Shown: positions 17,236-25,532 of the stretch, in pieces | Layout of the letters: every line of letters starts with the position of its first letter | Position numbering within the stretch: the first letter of the stretch is position 1 | Assembly: GCA_003155795.1 (NCBI GenBank) | Contig: PMEM01000024.1 | Location: 190,316 to 254,315 of the forward strand | Length of the DNA stretch: 64,000 bases | Origin: Gemmatimonadota bacterium | GTDB lineage: Bacteria > Gemmatimonadota > Gemmatimonadetes > Gemmatimonadales > Gemmatimonadaceae | Direction: 5' to 3' | Notes under the pieces: model-generated | Databases searched by the model: none | Told to the model about the DNA's origin: nothing | The model's input: only the letters and a program-made list of their open reading frames with translations | Program-made: the position numbers and the translations under genes

Positions 17236-19230
17236 CTACGGCTTTCTGCGCTCTTTCACATCGTGCGCTGTAATGTGCTTGCTGTTGTTTCCCCACGAAG
17301 ATCGTTCGTGATTGATGATGTCGGCAATCTGCGTGTTGTTCAACAAAGTGGCGAACGGCGGCATCGCAGCCGGATAAACTGTACCGCCAATTGCCAGTCC
17401 CTGCAAGCCATGCAACACCACGTCGATTTGCTTGTCAGGATCGTTGTCCAGCACAACCAGATTACCCTTGAGCGGCGGATACGCACCCGGTATGCCCATG
17501 CCCGTGGTCTGATGGCACGCTGAGCAGGTGGTGGCAAACGCAGCAGCTCCTCTGGCCGGGTCGAAGTTGTACGGACCCGGCGGTTCCGGAGGTGCCGTGC
17601 TTGCAACGGTCGTCGTGTCAGCTACCGGTAGCGCCGCTACGGGACCCTGGCTTCTCGACGAACCGACGGGACGAACTTCAATAAGTCCGAGTGCCCCGAC
17701 CATGATATGTGCCATGTCGTGATCCACGAAGGCGTACTTGCCTGGTTTGGGAATCACCACGTCGAATATCGCTCCCGCGCCGGGCCCGACGGTGTAGGTA
17801 GAAACATTGCTGAGCGCGTGCGCGGCATCGCCATCCGGATAGACCTTGTCGAATATTGAACCGATGACGTGGAACGAAGTCCACGCGTTCGGGCCGCCGT
17901 CGACGAAATAGATGCGAATACGATCGCCAGCGATTGCGACGAGCGGGCGATCACGGTACTGGAACGCGACGCCGTTGAACACGACCTCATCGGGACGTTC
18001 AGCGAGCATCCTGTCGTAATTGGCCGTCATAAGGTGGCCGGATGCCTGCTGCGTGTACCACTCGCTCTGCAGGATCACGTAGCTCTCCTGGGCCGCTGGC
18101 AACGGCGTCGCAGGATCCACAACCAGCACACCATACATGCCGTTCCCGACATGCAGCAGAATGGGCTGCGTCTCGCAGTGGTAGATGAAGGCACCCGGCA
18201 CGTTCGCCACAAATGAGAACTTGAGCGACTTGTTGGGATCGATGTCGATGTAATTCAGATTCGGTTCCGTCTCGGCAGCATGAAAATCGATCGAATGCTT
18301 CATGTTGCCGTGATTGGTCAGTGTCACGTTGACGGTCTGTCCCTGTCGCACGTGAATTATCGGACCCGGAACTGTGCCGTTGTATGTCCACGCCTGGTAA
18401 GTAACGCCGTTGGCGATGGTCACCGATTCATCTGTGACCACGAGGTGCACATCGACACTGGCACCGGTGCCGATAAGCGGCGGCAAGTGCGCATCGCGAG
18501 CTGCGGCAATCGGCTCGGTGGAAGCGAGCGACAGCGGAGACACTGCGGCGGCGGCTGCGCCGGGCGATGGCGACCTGACGTTAAACGTGCTGCGCAGACC
18601 ACCGATCAGCAGGATCACCAGCACAAGCACACCCAGCATGGCGAAGATCTGTGTGTGCCATGGCAACCGCTCCGGCTCCGGCGCGATTGTGTCGGGGCTT
18701 CCCCACTCTGCAAATCGGCGCCAGCGCGGCCACCGTTGCTCAATGAAATAATCCAGACTGTACGGACTGCGGCCGCCACGACTGTTGATGGCAATGAGAG
18801 CCACGAAGATCAGCACGTAGCTGATCGCCGTACCCATGTTGGTCGCGCCAACCGTATAGGGACCACCAAACCCCTCGGCGGTGCTCCAGATCAGCAGACT
18901 GAACAACCCCCCGACGATGTACAAGGTCTTGCGCGCAAAGCCTGTGAGCAGGGCGAGTGCGATAATGGTTTCGATGATGCGGGTGAGCCATGTGAAGAGA
19001 AGCGCGTGCGGCGTCACCAATGCGATCCACATGTTGAACCAGCCGGCAAGCCAGGCGGGCTGCCCCTGCGCGGCATTGTGTAGATAGCCCACATAATGCA
19101 CGGCGAAATCGGGGGTCCATGTCAGGGCCGCCCCCACTGCCCACACCACGCCGAAGGCAACGCGTAGACCGGCGGCGGCTACCGCCGGCCAGGTCTTGTG
19201 CGGGGAACCGTCTGTTTGCGGCTGCGACAT
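17236..19230 (-). CDS. nirK: Copper nitrite reductase fused to an N-terminal DoxX-like membrane module and a C-terminal cytochrome c
   Basis: The 664-residue protein has three modules. Residues ~15-150 contain four hydrophobic helices of DoxX/TQO small-subunit type, and a further helix (196-211) leads into two cupredoxin domains resembling AniA-type class II NirK. All copper and catalytic positions are present: type 1 His312, Cys352, His360, Met365; type 2 His317, His351, His504; catalytic Asp315 and His454 with the capping Ile456. A cytochrome c domain follows with CSACH (569-573) and an axial Met623. The enzyme would reduce nitrite to nitric oxide outside the membrane, with the heme domain feeding electrons to copper. 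It is divergent from a histidine kinase gene. NirK-cytochrome fusions are known; the membrane module at the N-terminus is uncommon. Confidence 0.9.
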   Translation of the reverse strand: MSQPQTDGSPHKTWPAVAAAGLRVAFGVVWAVGAALTWTPDFAVHYVGYLHNAAQGQPAWLAGWFNMWIALVTPHALLFTWLTRIIETIIALALLTGFARKTLYIVGGLFSLLIWSTAEGFGGPYTVGATNMGTAISYVLIFVALIAINSRGGRSPYSLDYFIEQRWPRWRRFAEWGSPDTIAPEPERLPWHTQIFAMLGVLVLVILLIGGLRSTFNVRSPSPGAAAAAVSPLSLASTEPIAAARDAHLPPLIGTGASVDVHLVVTDESVTIANGVTYQAWTYNGTVPGPIIHVRQGQTVNVTLTNHGNMKHSIDFHAAETEPNLNYIDIDPNKSLKFSFVANVPGAFIYHCETQPILLHVGNGMYGVLVVDPATPLPAAQESYVILQSEWYTQQASGHLMTANYDRMLAERPDEVVFNGVAFQYRDRPLVAIAGDRIRIYFVDGGPNAWTSFHVIGSIFDKVYPDGDAAHALSNVSTYTVGPGAGAIFDVVIPKPGKYAFVDHDMAHIMVGALGLIEVRPVGSSRSQGPVAALPVADTTTVASTAPPEPPGPYNFDPARGAAAFATTCSACHQTTGMGIPGAYPPLKGNLVVLDNDPDKQIDVVLHGLQGLAIGGTVYPAAMPPFATLLNNTQIADIINHERSSWGNNSKHITAHDVKERRKP

Positions 19231-19293
19231 CTACACTCACTCCGTTTGATCGGCGCGCCGACTGGGACCTCGGCGCCAGGGATTAATCCACTT

Positions 19294-19311
19294 CAATGAT
19301 ACTCAATCAAA
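19294..19311. promoter_or_regulatory. Possible CRP/FNR-like inverted repeat upstream of nirK
   Basis: The sequence ATGAT-N5-ATCAA resembles an FNR/NNR site (TTGAT-N4-ATCAA), with one mismatch and a spacer one base too long. It lies 64-81 bp upstream of the nirK start in the divergent nirK/kinase promoter region, a sensible place for nitrogen-oxide or oxygen control. The imperfect spacing keeps confidence low. Confidence 0.25.
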
Positions 19312-19474
19312 CTTAAGATTTTTCTGTCACCGCGCTGGTATGCAGGGTGCCTTTTTGTTGCGATAGCTGGCGGCCCGAGCACATCGGGCTCGACTGGACG
19401 CTTGTATTTGTCTCAACGCAATCGCGCGCGGAGCCGCAGTATTGCAGGTGGATCGTCTTCCCCCCGGAGATCGA

Positions 19475-21439
19475 ATGATTGCGTCGAACGGCGCGGATGG
19501 GCAACATCGCGAGGGGAACGAAGCGAGTTCGATCACCGATCCGCGCCAGGTATCGCGCAAGTCTTCGCGAAGCGCTCTCTGGGGTACGGTTCCGCTCGTA
19601 CTCGTCGTGCTGGCACTTGTCGGTTCACTGGCGGTGCCAGCGCGCCAGACATGGTTGATCACGCAGACACTGCGGGAGAGCACCCAGATACTGACGCCGA
19701 CGCGCCTGCTCGTCGGACAGCTACAGGCGGGCCTTACGAGAGAGCTCGTGGCGCTCCAAAGTTACGCGCTCTCCGGTGACGAAAGGAATCTGGCACGATA
19801 CGAAACTGCTGCCGCCGAGACGAGGCAAAGAGTCGTCACTCTCAGTCAGTTTGCTACGGATATCGACGTACCCTGGGCGGAACGCGCCGAGATTCTCCGT
19901 AGTCGAATCAGCATGTGGCATCGGAGCAATGACTCACTGCTCGCACAGCCCGCATCACGGGCACGATTCGCAGCAACCCTTGTAGACGACCAGGAGCAGT
20001 ACGATTCGGCCACGAAAGCGATCGCCGACCTGTCCGCGGATCTCGCCACCGTCTCCAATGCACGTGATGACAGAGTGAGCTCACTCGAACACATGAGCAT
20101 CGTCTCCAATGCCGTTCTGGTCTTCGTGGCACTCGTCGCCATGGTCGGCGTGGTAATCCTTACTCTTCGTGAGCGACGGCTCACCGCCGCGCTCGGCCGC
20201 CGAGTCGAGGAGGAGTCAGCGCTCCGCCAGGCCGCGGAAGCGCTCGCGGATGCGTACACGATTGACGAGGTGACCCAGCAGATCGCCGACTCCGCGCTCG
20301 GTGCGGTGGCGGCTGGACATGGCGCGTTCGTGGAGCTCATCGAGCCCGCCTCAGACGATTCGACGAACGTGGTCGTACGCGCGGTAGGCGGCGTCGGCGT
20401 GCCATCTATCGGTGCAGCAGCTCCGTTTGCAGGCTCCTGGGCGGAAGAGGTGATGATCAGCGGCGAGCCAATGCTCATCGAAGACATGGCAGATCCACGG
20501 CATCGCGGGAACGTCGCCACAATGCCCGATCGGCATGGCGCCGCCATCGTTGTGCCACTCGGATCCGACAAAACAATGATGGGTACGCTGTGCGTGTTGA
20601 ACTCCGCGACTGGCCATTTCCACTCTGGCGATGTGGCGCGCGCCGGCATCTTCGGTCATCTCGCCGCGCTCGCTTTCGAAAAGGTGAAGCTCCTGGATGA
20701 AGCAGACGAGCGGCGGCGCGCGCTGGAGCGAGTAATCCAGAGTCGATCCCGGCTGATGCGCGGCTTCAGCCACGACGTGAAGAATCCAATCGGCGCAGCC
20801 GACGGGTTCGCGGATCTGTTGAGCATGGGCGTCTACGGCGCGCTCACACCGCAACAGCAGGACAGCATCGATCGCCTGCGCCGCTGCATCCATACGGCGC
20901 TGGCGTTGATCGATGACCTGCACGAGTTGGCTCGCGCCGAGACGGGACATCTTCCACTCAAGCCGGGGCCGCTGGACCCTGTCACGCTTGCACAGTCACT
21001 CGGTGATGAGTATCAGGCTGCGGCGCAGGCACGTGGACTTTCGCTTTCGGTAGAAGTGGAACGTCCGGACGTGATGATCGAAGCCGATGGCGCCCGGGTG
21101 CGACAGATTATCGCCAACCTTTTGTCCAACGCGATCAAGTACACCGAGCATGGTTCGATCACGCTGCGCATCCGTGAGCAGGCCGCGGACCCTTCGGGTG
21201 ACGAAAGCGGCTGGGTCACGATGGATGTCATCGACAGCGGCGTCGGTATCCCCGCGGACAAGCAGGATTTCATCTTCGAGGAATTCAGCCGTCTGGACGC
21301 CGATCATACCAGCGGCGCAGGGCTCGGGCTGGCAATCAGCCAGCAGCTTGCGGATAGCCTCGGTGGTCGCGTCTCCGTGGTGAGCGAGCCTGGGCGGGGA
21401 TCAACATTTACTCTGTGGCTCCCGCTGCGCACTGCATGA
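19475..21439 (+). CDS. Membrane-bound hybrid-free sensor histidine kinase with GAF domain
   Basis: The 654-residue protein has two membrane helices (about 35-57 and 211-232) flanking a ~150-residue helical extracytoplasmic sensor of CHASE3 type, then a GAF domain and a histidine kinase core. The phosphoacceptor is His433 in FSHDVKNP. The ATPase has NLLSNAIKYT (N box), DSGVGI (G1) and GAGLGLAI (G2). ATG 19475 is preferred over an upstream TTG at 19442 because GGAG lies 5 bp before it. No response regulator is adjacent. The head-to-head arrangement with nirK hints at a shared signal, but that is inference. Confidence 0.9.
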   Translation: MIASNGADGQHREGNEASSITDPRQVSRKSSRSALWGTVPLVLVVLALVGSLAVPARQTWLITQTLRESTQILTPTRLLVGQLQAGLTRELVALQSYALSGDERNLARYETAAAETRQRVVTLSQFATDIDVPWAERAEILRSRISMWHRSNDSLLAQPASRARFAATLVDDQEQYDSATKAIADLSADLATVSNARDDRVSSLEHMSIVSNAVLVFVALVAMVGVVILTLRERRLTAALGRRVEEESALRQAAEALADAYTIDEVTQQIADSALGAVAAGHGAFVELIEPASDDSTNVVVRAVGGVGVPSIGAAAPFAGSWAEEVMISGEPMLIEDMADPRHRGNVATMPDRHGAAIVVPLGSDKTMMGTLCVLNSATGHFHSGDVARAGIFGHLAALAFEKVKLLDEADERRRALERVIQSRSRLMRGFSHDVKNPIGAADGFADLLSMGVYGALTPQQQDSIDRLRRCIHTALALIDDLHELARAETGHLPLKPGPLDPVTLAQSLGDEYQAAAQARGLSLSVEVERPDVMIEADGARVRQIIANLLSNAIKYTEHGSITLRIREQAADPSGDESGWVTMDVIDSGVGIPADKQDFIFEEFSRLDADHTSGAGLGLAISQQLADSLGGRVSVVSEPGRGSTFTLWLPLRTA

Positions 21440-21717
21440 TAGAAAGCTCGCGGAGCGCGATCCGGCATTCGGAATCATACCGGCCGTCCATTGTGTTGGC
21501 AGTCTCCCTCACGTCCCGCAATGCCCCACGCAACTTGTCGGTGATCTCATTGGACCAAAAATCGGCAAGCTGTTCCAGAGCGCGCTGGAAATCGGCCACT
21601 GATCTACGGTTGGCATAGGATCTCCAGCGCGCCCAGCAATACCGCCGTCGCACTCATAAGCAGAAATGCTGTGAGCCCGCCACGAAGATCGATCCCGCGC
21701 CAGTGACCCAAGTGCCG
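21427..21717 (-). pseudogene. Minus-strand gene fragments between kinase and REP-like repeat
   Basis: The minus strand holds pieces that look coding but not complete. One frame next to the repeat ends LRGGLTAFLLMSATAVLLGA, a hydrophobic C-terminal scrap. Another reads FQRALEQLADFWSNEITDKL and runs on to ECRIALRELSIMQC, whose end matches residues near the N-terminus of the downstream GNAT protein (SCRIALRERGVMQW). No convincing start or complete domain is seen. It looks like a mosaic of gene remnants. Confidence 0.35.
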
Positions 21718-21748
21718 GTTTGCATCGTGCAAGATCCGACCCCGTTTT
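21718..21748 (-). repeat. 31-bp dispersed repeat, copy 1
   Basis: Read on the minus strand this matches 35535-35565 at 28 of 31 positions (core ACGGGGTCGGATCTTGC, then ATGCAAAC after a variable triplet). A second GGGGTCAG block lies next to it at 21750-21760. Short elements of this type are often REP-like sequences. Confidence 0.75.
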
Positions 21749-21874
21749 ACTGACCCCGTTCTACTCGGTGCAAAACGTGTCCCCAGAAACTACAAGGGTG
21801 ACGTTTTACAGTTTTCGCTGGATGATCTGTTTGGCGCGGTTTAGGTACATCAGTCGAAGTGCTTTCACCACAGA
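21749..21874. other. Intergenic stretch after the GNAT gene
   Basis: About 125 bp with no supported gene. It contains a second ACCCCGTTCTACT block close to the 31-bp repeat, and otherwise nothing I can name. Confidence 0.35.
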
Positions 21875-22396
21875 TCATTCGAGTGCCGCCCATTCGAACA
21901 AATAGAACGGCAGTGAACGGCGTGGGAAGAAGAGTTGTCCGACCTGACGGTAGCCGCGTTGCTGATAGAACTTGACCGCCGAGGCGTTCTGCGAGTAGGC
22001 GTCCAGTCGAATGCTTCTGTAGTCGCCGGCTGACACACGGTCTTCGGCGAATTGCATCAGCCGGTGACCAAAGCCTCTCCCCTGAAGCCTTGGTCGGATA
22101 CATAGGCGATGTACGATAAGGGCCGGCTCTTCGAATTTCCACTTCAAGGAAGCATACGCCGCGTCTGCGTTGGCATCGAGCGTCACAACGCCCACGCAGT
22201 CTTCGTCGGCTGTGAGCACGAACAGAGTTTTGTTCGCGATGTCGTCCTCCACCGTGTCGACGGATGGGTAGGTCGTGTCCCACTGCATGACACCACGCTC
22301 GCGCAGCGCGATCCGGCATGAGGCGATGACATCCCACACTTCATCTACGTCGGTCGGATCAGCAAGCCGAATTACAGGCTGACTCGAATCGGTCAT
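21875..22396 (-). CDS. GNAT family N-acetyltransferase
   Basis: The 173-residue protein shows the acetyl-CoA binding motif of the GNAT fold: hydrophobic strand LIVHRLCIRP followed by RLQGRGFGHRLM (the R/QxxGxG/A loop), then the C-terminal SIRLDAYSQNASAVKFYQQR block with the conserved NxxAxxFYxxxGY arrangement. It should transfer an acetyl group to an amine substrate that cannot be identified. Its start overlaps the stop of the ABC ATPase gene by ATGA, so it is the last gene of a three-gene coupled operon. Confidence 0.9.
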   Translation of the reverse strand: MTDSSQPVIRLADPTDVDEVWDVIASCRIALRERGVMQWDTTYPSVDTVEDDIANKTLFVLTADEDCVGVVTLDANADAAYASLKWKFEEPALIVHRLCIRPRLQGRGFGHRLMQFAEDRVSAGDYRSIRLDAYSQNASAVKFYQQRGYRQVGQLFFPRRSLPFYLFEWAALE

Positions 22397-23142
22397 CGCG
22401 TGAGTCGTGAGGAGTCAAACAGCGGCATGTGATCCTGGTGACTCCACTCCCCGAGATACTCCTGACGAAACGTGGGATTCAGTCTTGCGGACGCCGGCGA
22501 CCCCAGTTCGTACGTCGTACCACTGGTGCACCAACTCACGTGATCAGCTGCATCGAGAAGCGTCGGCACTTCATGGCCCGTGAGCACCACGGCCATGCCG
22601 CTGGTCGCGAAACCCGAAAATATTCTCGTCAAGTCCTCTGCATCTTTTGGCGCGATCCCTCGGTACGGCTCGTCGGCAAGCAGACAAAGTGGCTGGCGAA
22701 CCAGCACAGCAGCAAGTTCCGCGCGCCGCCGTTCGCCGCCTGACAACTCGAATGGGCGCTTGTCCAGATGTGTCGAGATTTCCAGTTGATCCGCTGCTTC
22801 CACAACATCTCCCCCATCGAATTGCGCGCGGATCATCTCGAGTTGTCGCCTGATCGTGAACGCGCCTGACAGAAAATCATGGTCCGGCAAATAGAACAGT
22901 CCCGCAGCGGCCAATTCGGCGAGACGAACTGATAGATAAACACGTCCCGCAAAATGAATCGCACCACTGTCCGGCGAGAGCCAGCCAGCAGCAATCTTGA
23001 GCAAAGTCGATTTGCCACTGCCGTTCCGACCAAAGAAAACTCTTAACTCACCCGGTACAGCGCGGAGCGTCGCTGAGGTCAATACTCTGCACTGTCCGAA
23101 TGATTTGACAACACATTCTGCGGCGAGGATCGGCTGCATCAC
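22393..23142 (-). CDS. ABC transporter ATP-binding protein
   Basis: This is a 249-residue ABC ATPase with Walker A GRNGSGKST (38-46), signature ELSGGERRR, Walker B CLLADEP, and a switch histidine in VLTGHEVP. It starts with GTGATG overlapping the stop of the upstream 99-residue membrane protein, and ends by overlapping the GNAT gene. The small membrane protein is the only candidate permease partner nearby, which is unusually short for an exporter. Substrate unknown. Confidence 0.92.
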   Translation of the reverse strand: MMQPILAAECVVKSFGQCRVLTSATLRAVPGELRVFFGRNGSGKSTLLKIAAGWLSPDSGAIHFAGRVYLSVRLAELAAAGLFYLPDHDFLSGAFTIRRQLEMIRAQFDGGDVVEAADQLEISTHLDKRPFELSGGERRRAELAAVLVRQPLCLLADEPYRGIAPKDAEDLTRIFSGFATSGMAVVLTGHEVPTLLDAADHVSWCTSGTTYELGSPASARLNPTFRQEYLGEWSHQDHMPLFDSSRLTR

Positions 23143-23438
23143 AGCGCGGCCCCGACAACGCGTAACGCCACTTCGCCGATCATTGCAGGCGCCGCGAACA
23201 ACGCGCTGAGAAAGATCGGACGGAGTGCCAGATTAGCGAGGAATACGCGCTCGCGACGCCCGTACGTTTCGACGAAGCCCAGAACGACGCTAAGTACGAC
23301 GATCCCCACCACAGCGACGGCTGACAGCCGCAATGGATTTGTTCCGAGGTATAGAAAAGCGCCGCTCACCAACGCGCGGGTGATCAGCCACAGGCGCGCG
23401 CCGCGCGATACGTATGCTCGCGCGAGAAGCAACGGCAT
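23139..23438 (-). CDS. Small membrane protein, probable partner of the ABC ATPase
   Basis: The 99-residue protein has three likely membrane segments: around LWLITRALVSGAFLYLG, LSAVAVVGIVVLSVVLGF, and PIFLSALFAAPAMIGEVAL. It resembles no family I recognise. Its stop is overlapped by the start of the ABC ATPase gene, so the two should be made together. It may be a short permease or an accessory subunit. Confidence 0.65.
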   Translation of the reverse strand: MPLLLARAYVSRGARLWLITRALVSGAFLYLGTNPLRLSAVAVVGIVVLSVVLGFVETYGRRERVFLANLALRPIFLSALFAAPAMIGEVALRVVGAAL

Positions 23439-23473
23439 TACTGCGCCTTTCTGGATATCGTGAATTTGCAGAC

Positions 23474-24025
23474 TCAGGCGAGTTCAGAGTCTGCGGGGGA
23501 CTTGTCCGGCGTGGGCGCGTTGCGGCGGAGGAGCGCTGCAGAAATCAAGGTGATGAGCAGTCCCACAGGCAGAGGTTCCATGAAGGTGTAGGCCATGTTG
23601 ATGAGGGGATTCTGATAGAGCTGCTGGGAGTGCTGTAGAGCGGCGACCTGAGCAGCGGTCGCAGCGGAATCGAGGCCGGCGGACTGCACGCCCTGGATTT
23701 GCGCGGCGAAGTAGCTGTCCATGAAGTGGGGCATGAAGTTGAAGTAGAGAATTTCCCACATGACCACGTAGCAGACGGTGGCAACGACGGTTATGAGGGT
23801 GCCGCAGGCGAAGGCGCGACCGAAGGAGATCTGGCCGAGAAGGGTGTTGTCGCGGTAGCTACGGATGCCGAAGTAAATGAACAGGAACGACACCACCATG
23901 ATCGCGTAGCCGAGGACCAAGCTGTGGCCGGAGCCGATCCTGTCGGCGAAGAGCAGCGAGCCGCCCATGAGGACGGAGACGAACAAGCCGGAGATGAGGC
24001 CGAAGGTGAGGACGGCTTTCTTCAT
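23474..24025 (-). CDS. DUF4199-type membrane protein
   Basis: The 183-residue product has four hydrophobic segments typical of DUF4199: VLTFGLISGLFVSVLMGGS, LVLGYAIMVVSFLFIYFGIR, the central FACGTLITVVATVCYVVMWE, and a final LPVGLLITLISAALLRR. The conserved FIYFGIRSYRDN block following helix two is characteristic. ATG 24025 is chosen because CAGGAG lies at the right distance and the protein then starts MKKAVLTFG; a 27-residue longer frame upstream is not credible. Function of the family is unknown. Confidence 0.8.
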   Translation of the reverse strand: MKKAVLTFGLISGLFVSVLMGGSLLFADRIGSGHSLVLGYAIMVVSFLFIYFGIRSYRDNTLLGQISFGRAFACGTLITVVATVCYVVMWEILYFNFMPHFMDSYFAAQIQGVQSAGLDSAATAAQVAALQHSQQLYQNPLINMAYTFMEPLPVGLLITLISAALLRRNAPTPDKSPADSELA

Positions 24026-24158
24026 GTAAGGCTCCTGCGTGTGAGTGAGGCCCCTGTTACCCGGGTCAAGCCTTGCGCCGTGCGCCGCGTCGGTTACACG
24101 ACGCAAGAGTTAACACCGGACATGGACTTTGAGCAACAACCACATGTAGCTTAGCCTT

Positions 24159-25286
24159 GTGCCCACTGAACCCGCGGCCGGCCAGACCATACCCTCCCCG
24201 ATTGAACCCTTCGTCGTCGCCACCCCACTCGCAGACGTCGAGGAACTTCGTGCAAGATTACGACGCACGCGATGGCCGTCAGGTATTCGTGATTCTGGTG
24301 GATTCGCACTAGCGGACGCCGAGAGTCTCGTTCGCTACTGGGCGGACTCGTTCGATTGGACTGCGCAACTGGCGCGGCTGCAACAATATCCTCAGTTCAT
24401 CAGTACTGTGGACGAGTCGTGGGTTCACTTCATTCACATAAAGTCAGGCAACAACACGGCGCCCCCGCTGCTGTTGCTGCACGGATGGCCCGGTTCGTTC
24501 ATCGAATTCCTTGGTGTCATCGATCGACTGCGCGTCAAGTTTGATCTTGTCGTTCCGTCGTTGCCAGGTTTTGGTTTCTCACACGCGCCGTCATCACCTG
24601 GGATGTCGAATATGCGCATGGGAGATGTATTAGTGTCGCTGATGACAGCTCTCGGATATCCGCGATTTGGCGTGCACGGCGGTGACATAGGAGCTGGTGT
24701 CGCAACGTGGATGGCTCGGCGCCACTCCGGCCGCATGATTGGATTGCATCTCAACTATCTGCCAGGTTCCTATGCACCTGCCCGTACATCGGAACTAAAT
24801 CACGAAGAGTTGGAATTCCTTGATTCCGTCGCCGATTGGTATGCGAAGAATGGCGCGTATGGCCACCTGCAGAGCACCAGGCCCCTCACGCTGTCATACG
24901 GACTGAACGATTCTCCAGCAGGCCTCGCCACGTGGATCGCGGAAAAATTTCACGAGTGGTCCGATCCGTCGACGCCGATTTCGCTCGATGTGATGCTTGC
25001 GAATGTGATGATCTACTGGCTTACAAATTCCATTTCATCCTCGATGCACGTGTACCTCGAATCCAGCTCAACGCCGCTAAAATTTGAGACGGGAGAGATG
25101 ATATCAGTGCCGACGGCGTTTGCACGATTCCCATTCGAGATCTCCAGACCGCCGCGATCGTGGGTTGAGCGGGGCTACAATGTTGTGCGGTGGACCGACA
25201 TGCCGCGCGGCGGCCACTTCGCTGCGCTCGAAGCGCCGCAGCTGTTGGCGGACGATATTCAGGCGTTCTTTTTGAATCGTGATTGA
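24159..25286 (+). CDS. Epoxide hydrolase (EHN-type alpha/beta hydrolase)
   Basis: The 375-residue protein starts with the epoxide hydrolase N-terminal domain (ADVEELRARLRRTRWP) and continues as an alpha/beta hydrolase. The oxyanion loop is HGWPGS, the nucleophile aspartate is in GGDIGA, and the catalytic histidine is in RGGHFAALE near the C-terminus. Two lid tyrosines expected of epoxide hydrolases can be accommodated in the cap region. The enzyme should convert epoxides to diols in the cytoplasm. GTG 24159 is the only sensible start. It is monocistronic and divergent from the DUF4199 gene. Confidence 0.9.
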   Translation: MPTEPAAGQTIPSPIEPFVVATPLADVEELRARLRRTRWPSGIRDSGGFALADAESLVRYWADSFDWTAQLARLQQYPQFISTVDESWVHFIHIKSGNNTAPPLLLLHGWPGSFIEFLGVIDRLRVKFDLVVPSLPGFGFSHAPSSPGMSNMRMGDVLVSLMTALGYPRFGVHGGDIGAGVATWMARRHSGRMIGLHLNYLPGSYAPARTSELNHEELEFLDSVADWYAKNGAYGHLQSTRPLTLSYGLNDSPAGLATWIAEKFHEWSDPSTPISLDVMLANVMIYWLTNSISSSMHVYLESSSTPLKFETGEMISVPTAFARFPFEISRPPRSWVERGYNVVRWTDMPRGGHFAALEAPQLLADDIQAFFLNRD

Positions 25287-25532
25287 AACAGCAAGCCGCC
25301 GCGTACCGTTCGCACTGCAGTGTGAGTCGGCGACGCGTTAGAACATTCTCGGGGCTTGACCTTGAACTGTCGGACTGAGCGAGGTGGATTTCCCGTGCTG
25401 TCCACTGACGTTCATAATGGCACTCGACGGGGGCCCCTGTCTCCCCGCCAGCTCAGGTTCCAGGGCGGGCGGAGGCCGTGGACACCATATGGAAGGTGGC
25501 GCGATTCATTCCCTACGAGCGCCTCGGCCGTT
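25287..25532. other. Intergenic region before the lipid cluster
   Basis: About 245 bp with no supported gene. It includes a short frame beginning at 25483 (VDTIWKVARFIPYERLGR, then stop) that could be the broken 5' end of a lost gene, but nothing firm. The promoter of the following cluster presumably lies here or further upstream. Confidence 0.35.

Noticed and set aside
17860..17890. Apparent loss of the catalytic histidine in NirK (only one His in FHVIGSIFD)
   Set aside because: The catalytic His is the first residue of the H-x-I triplet, and both this His and the following Ile are present; AniA-type enzymes have the same HVIGxIFD sequence.
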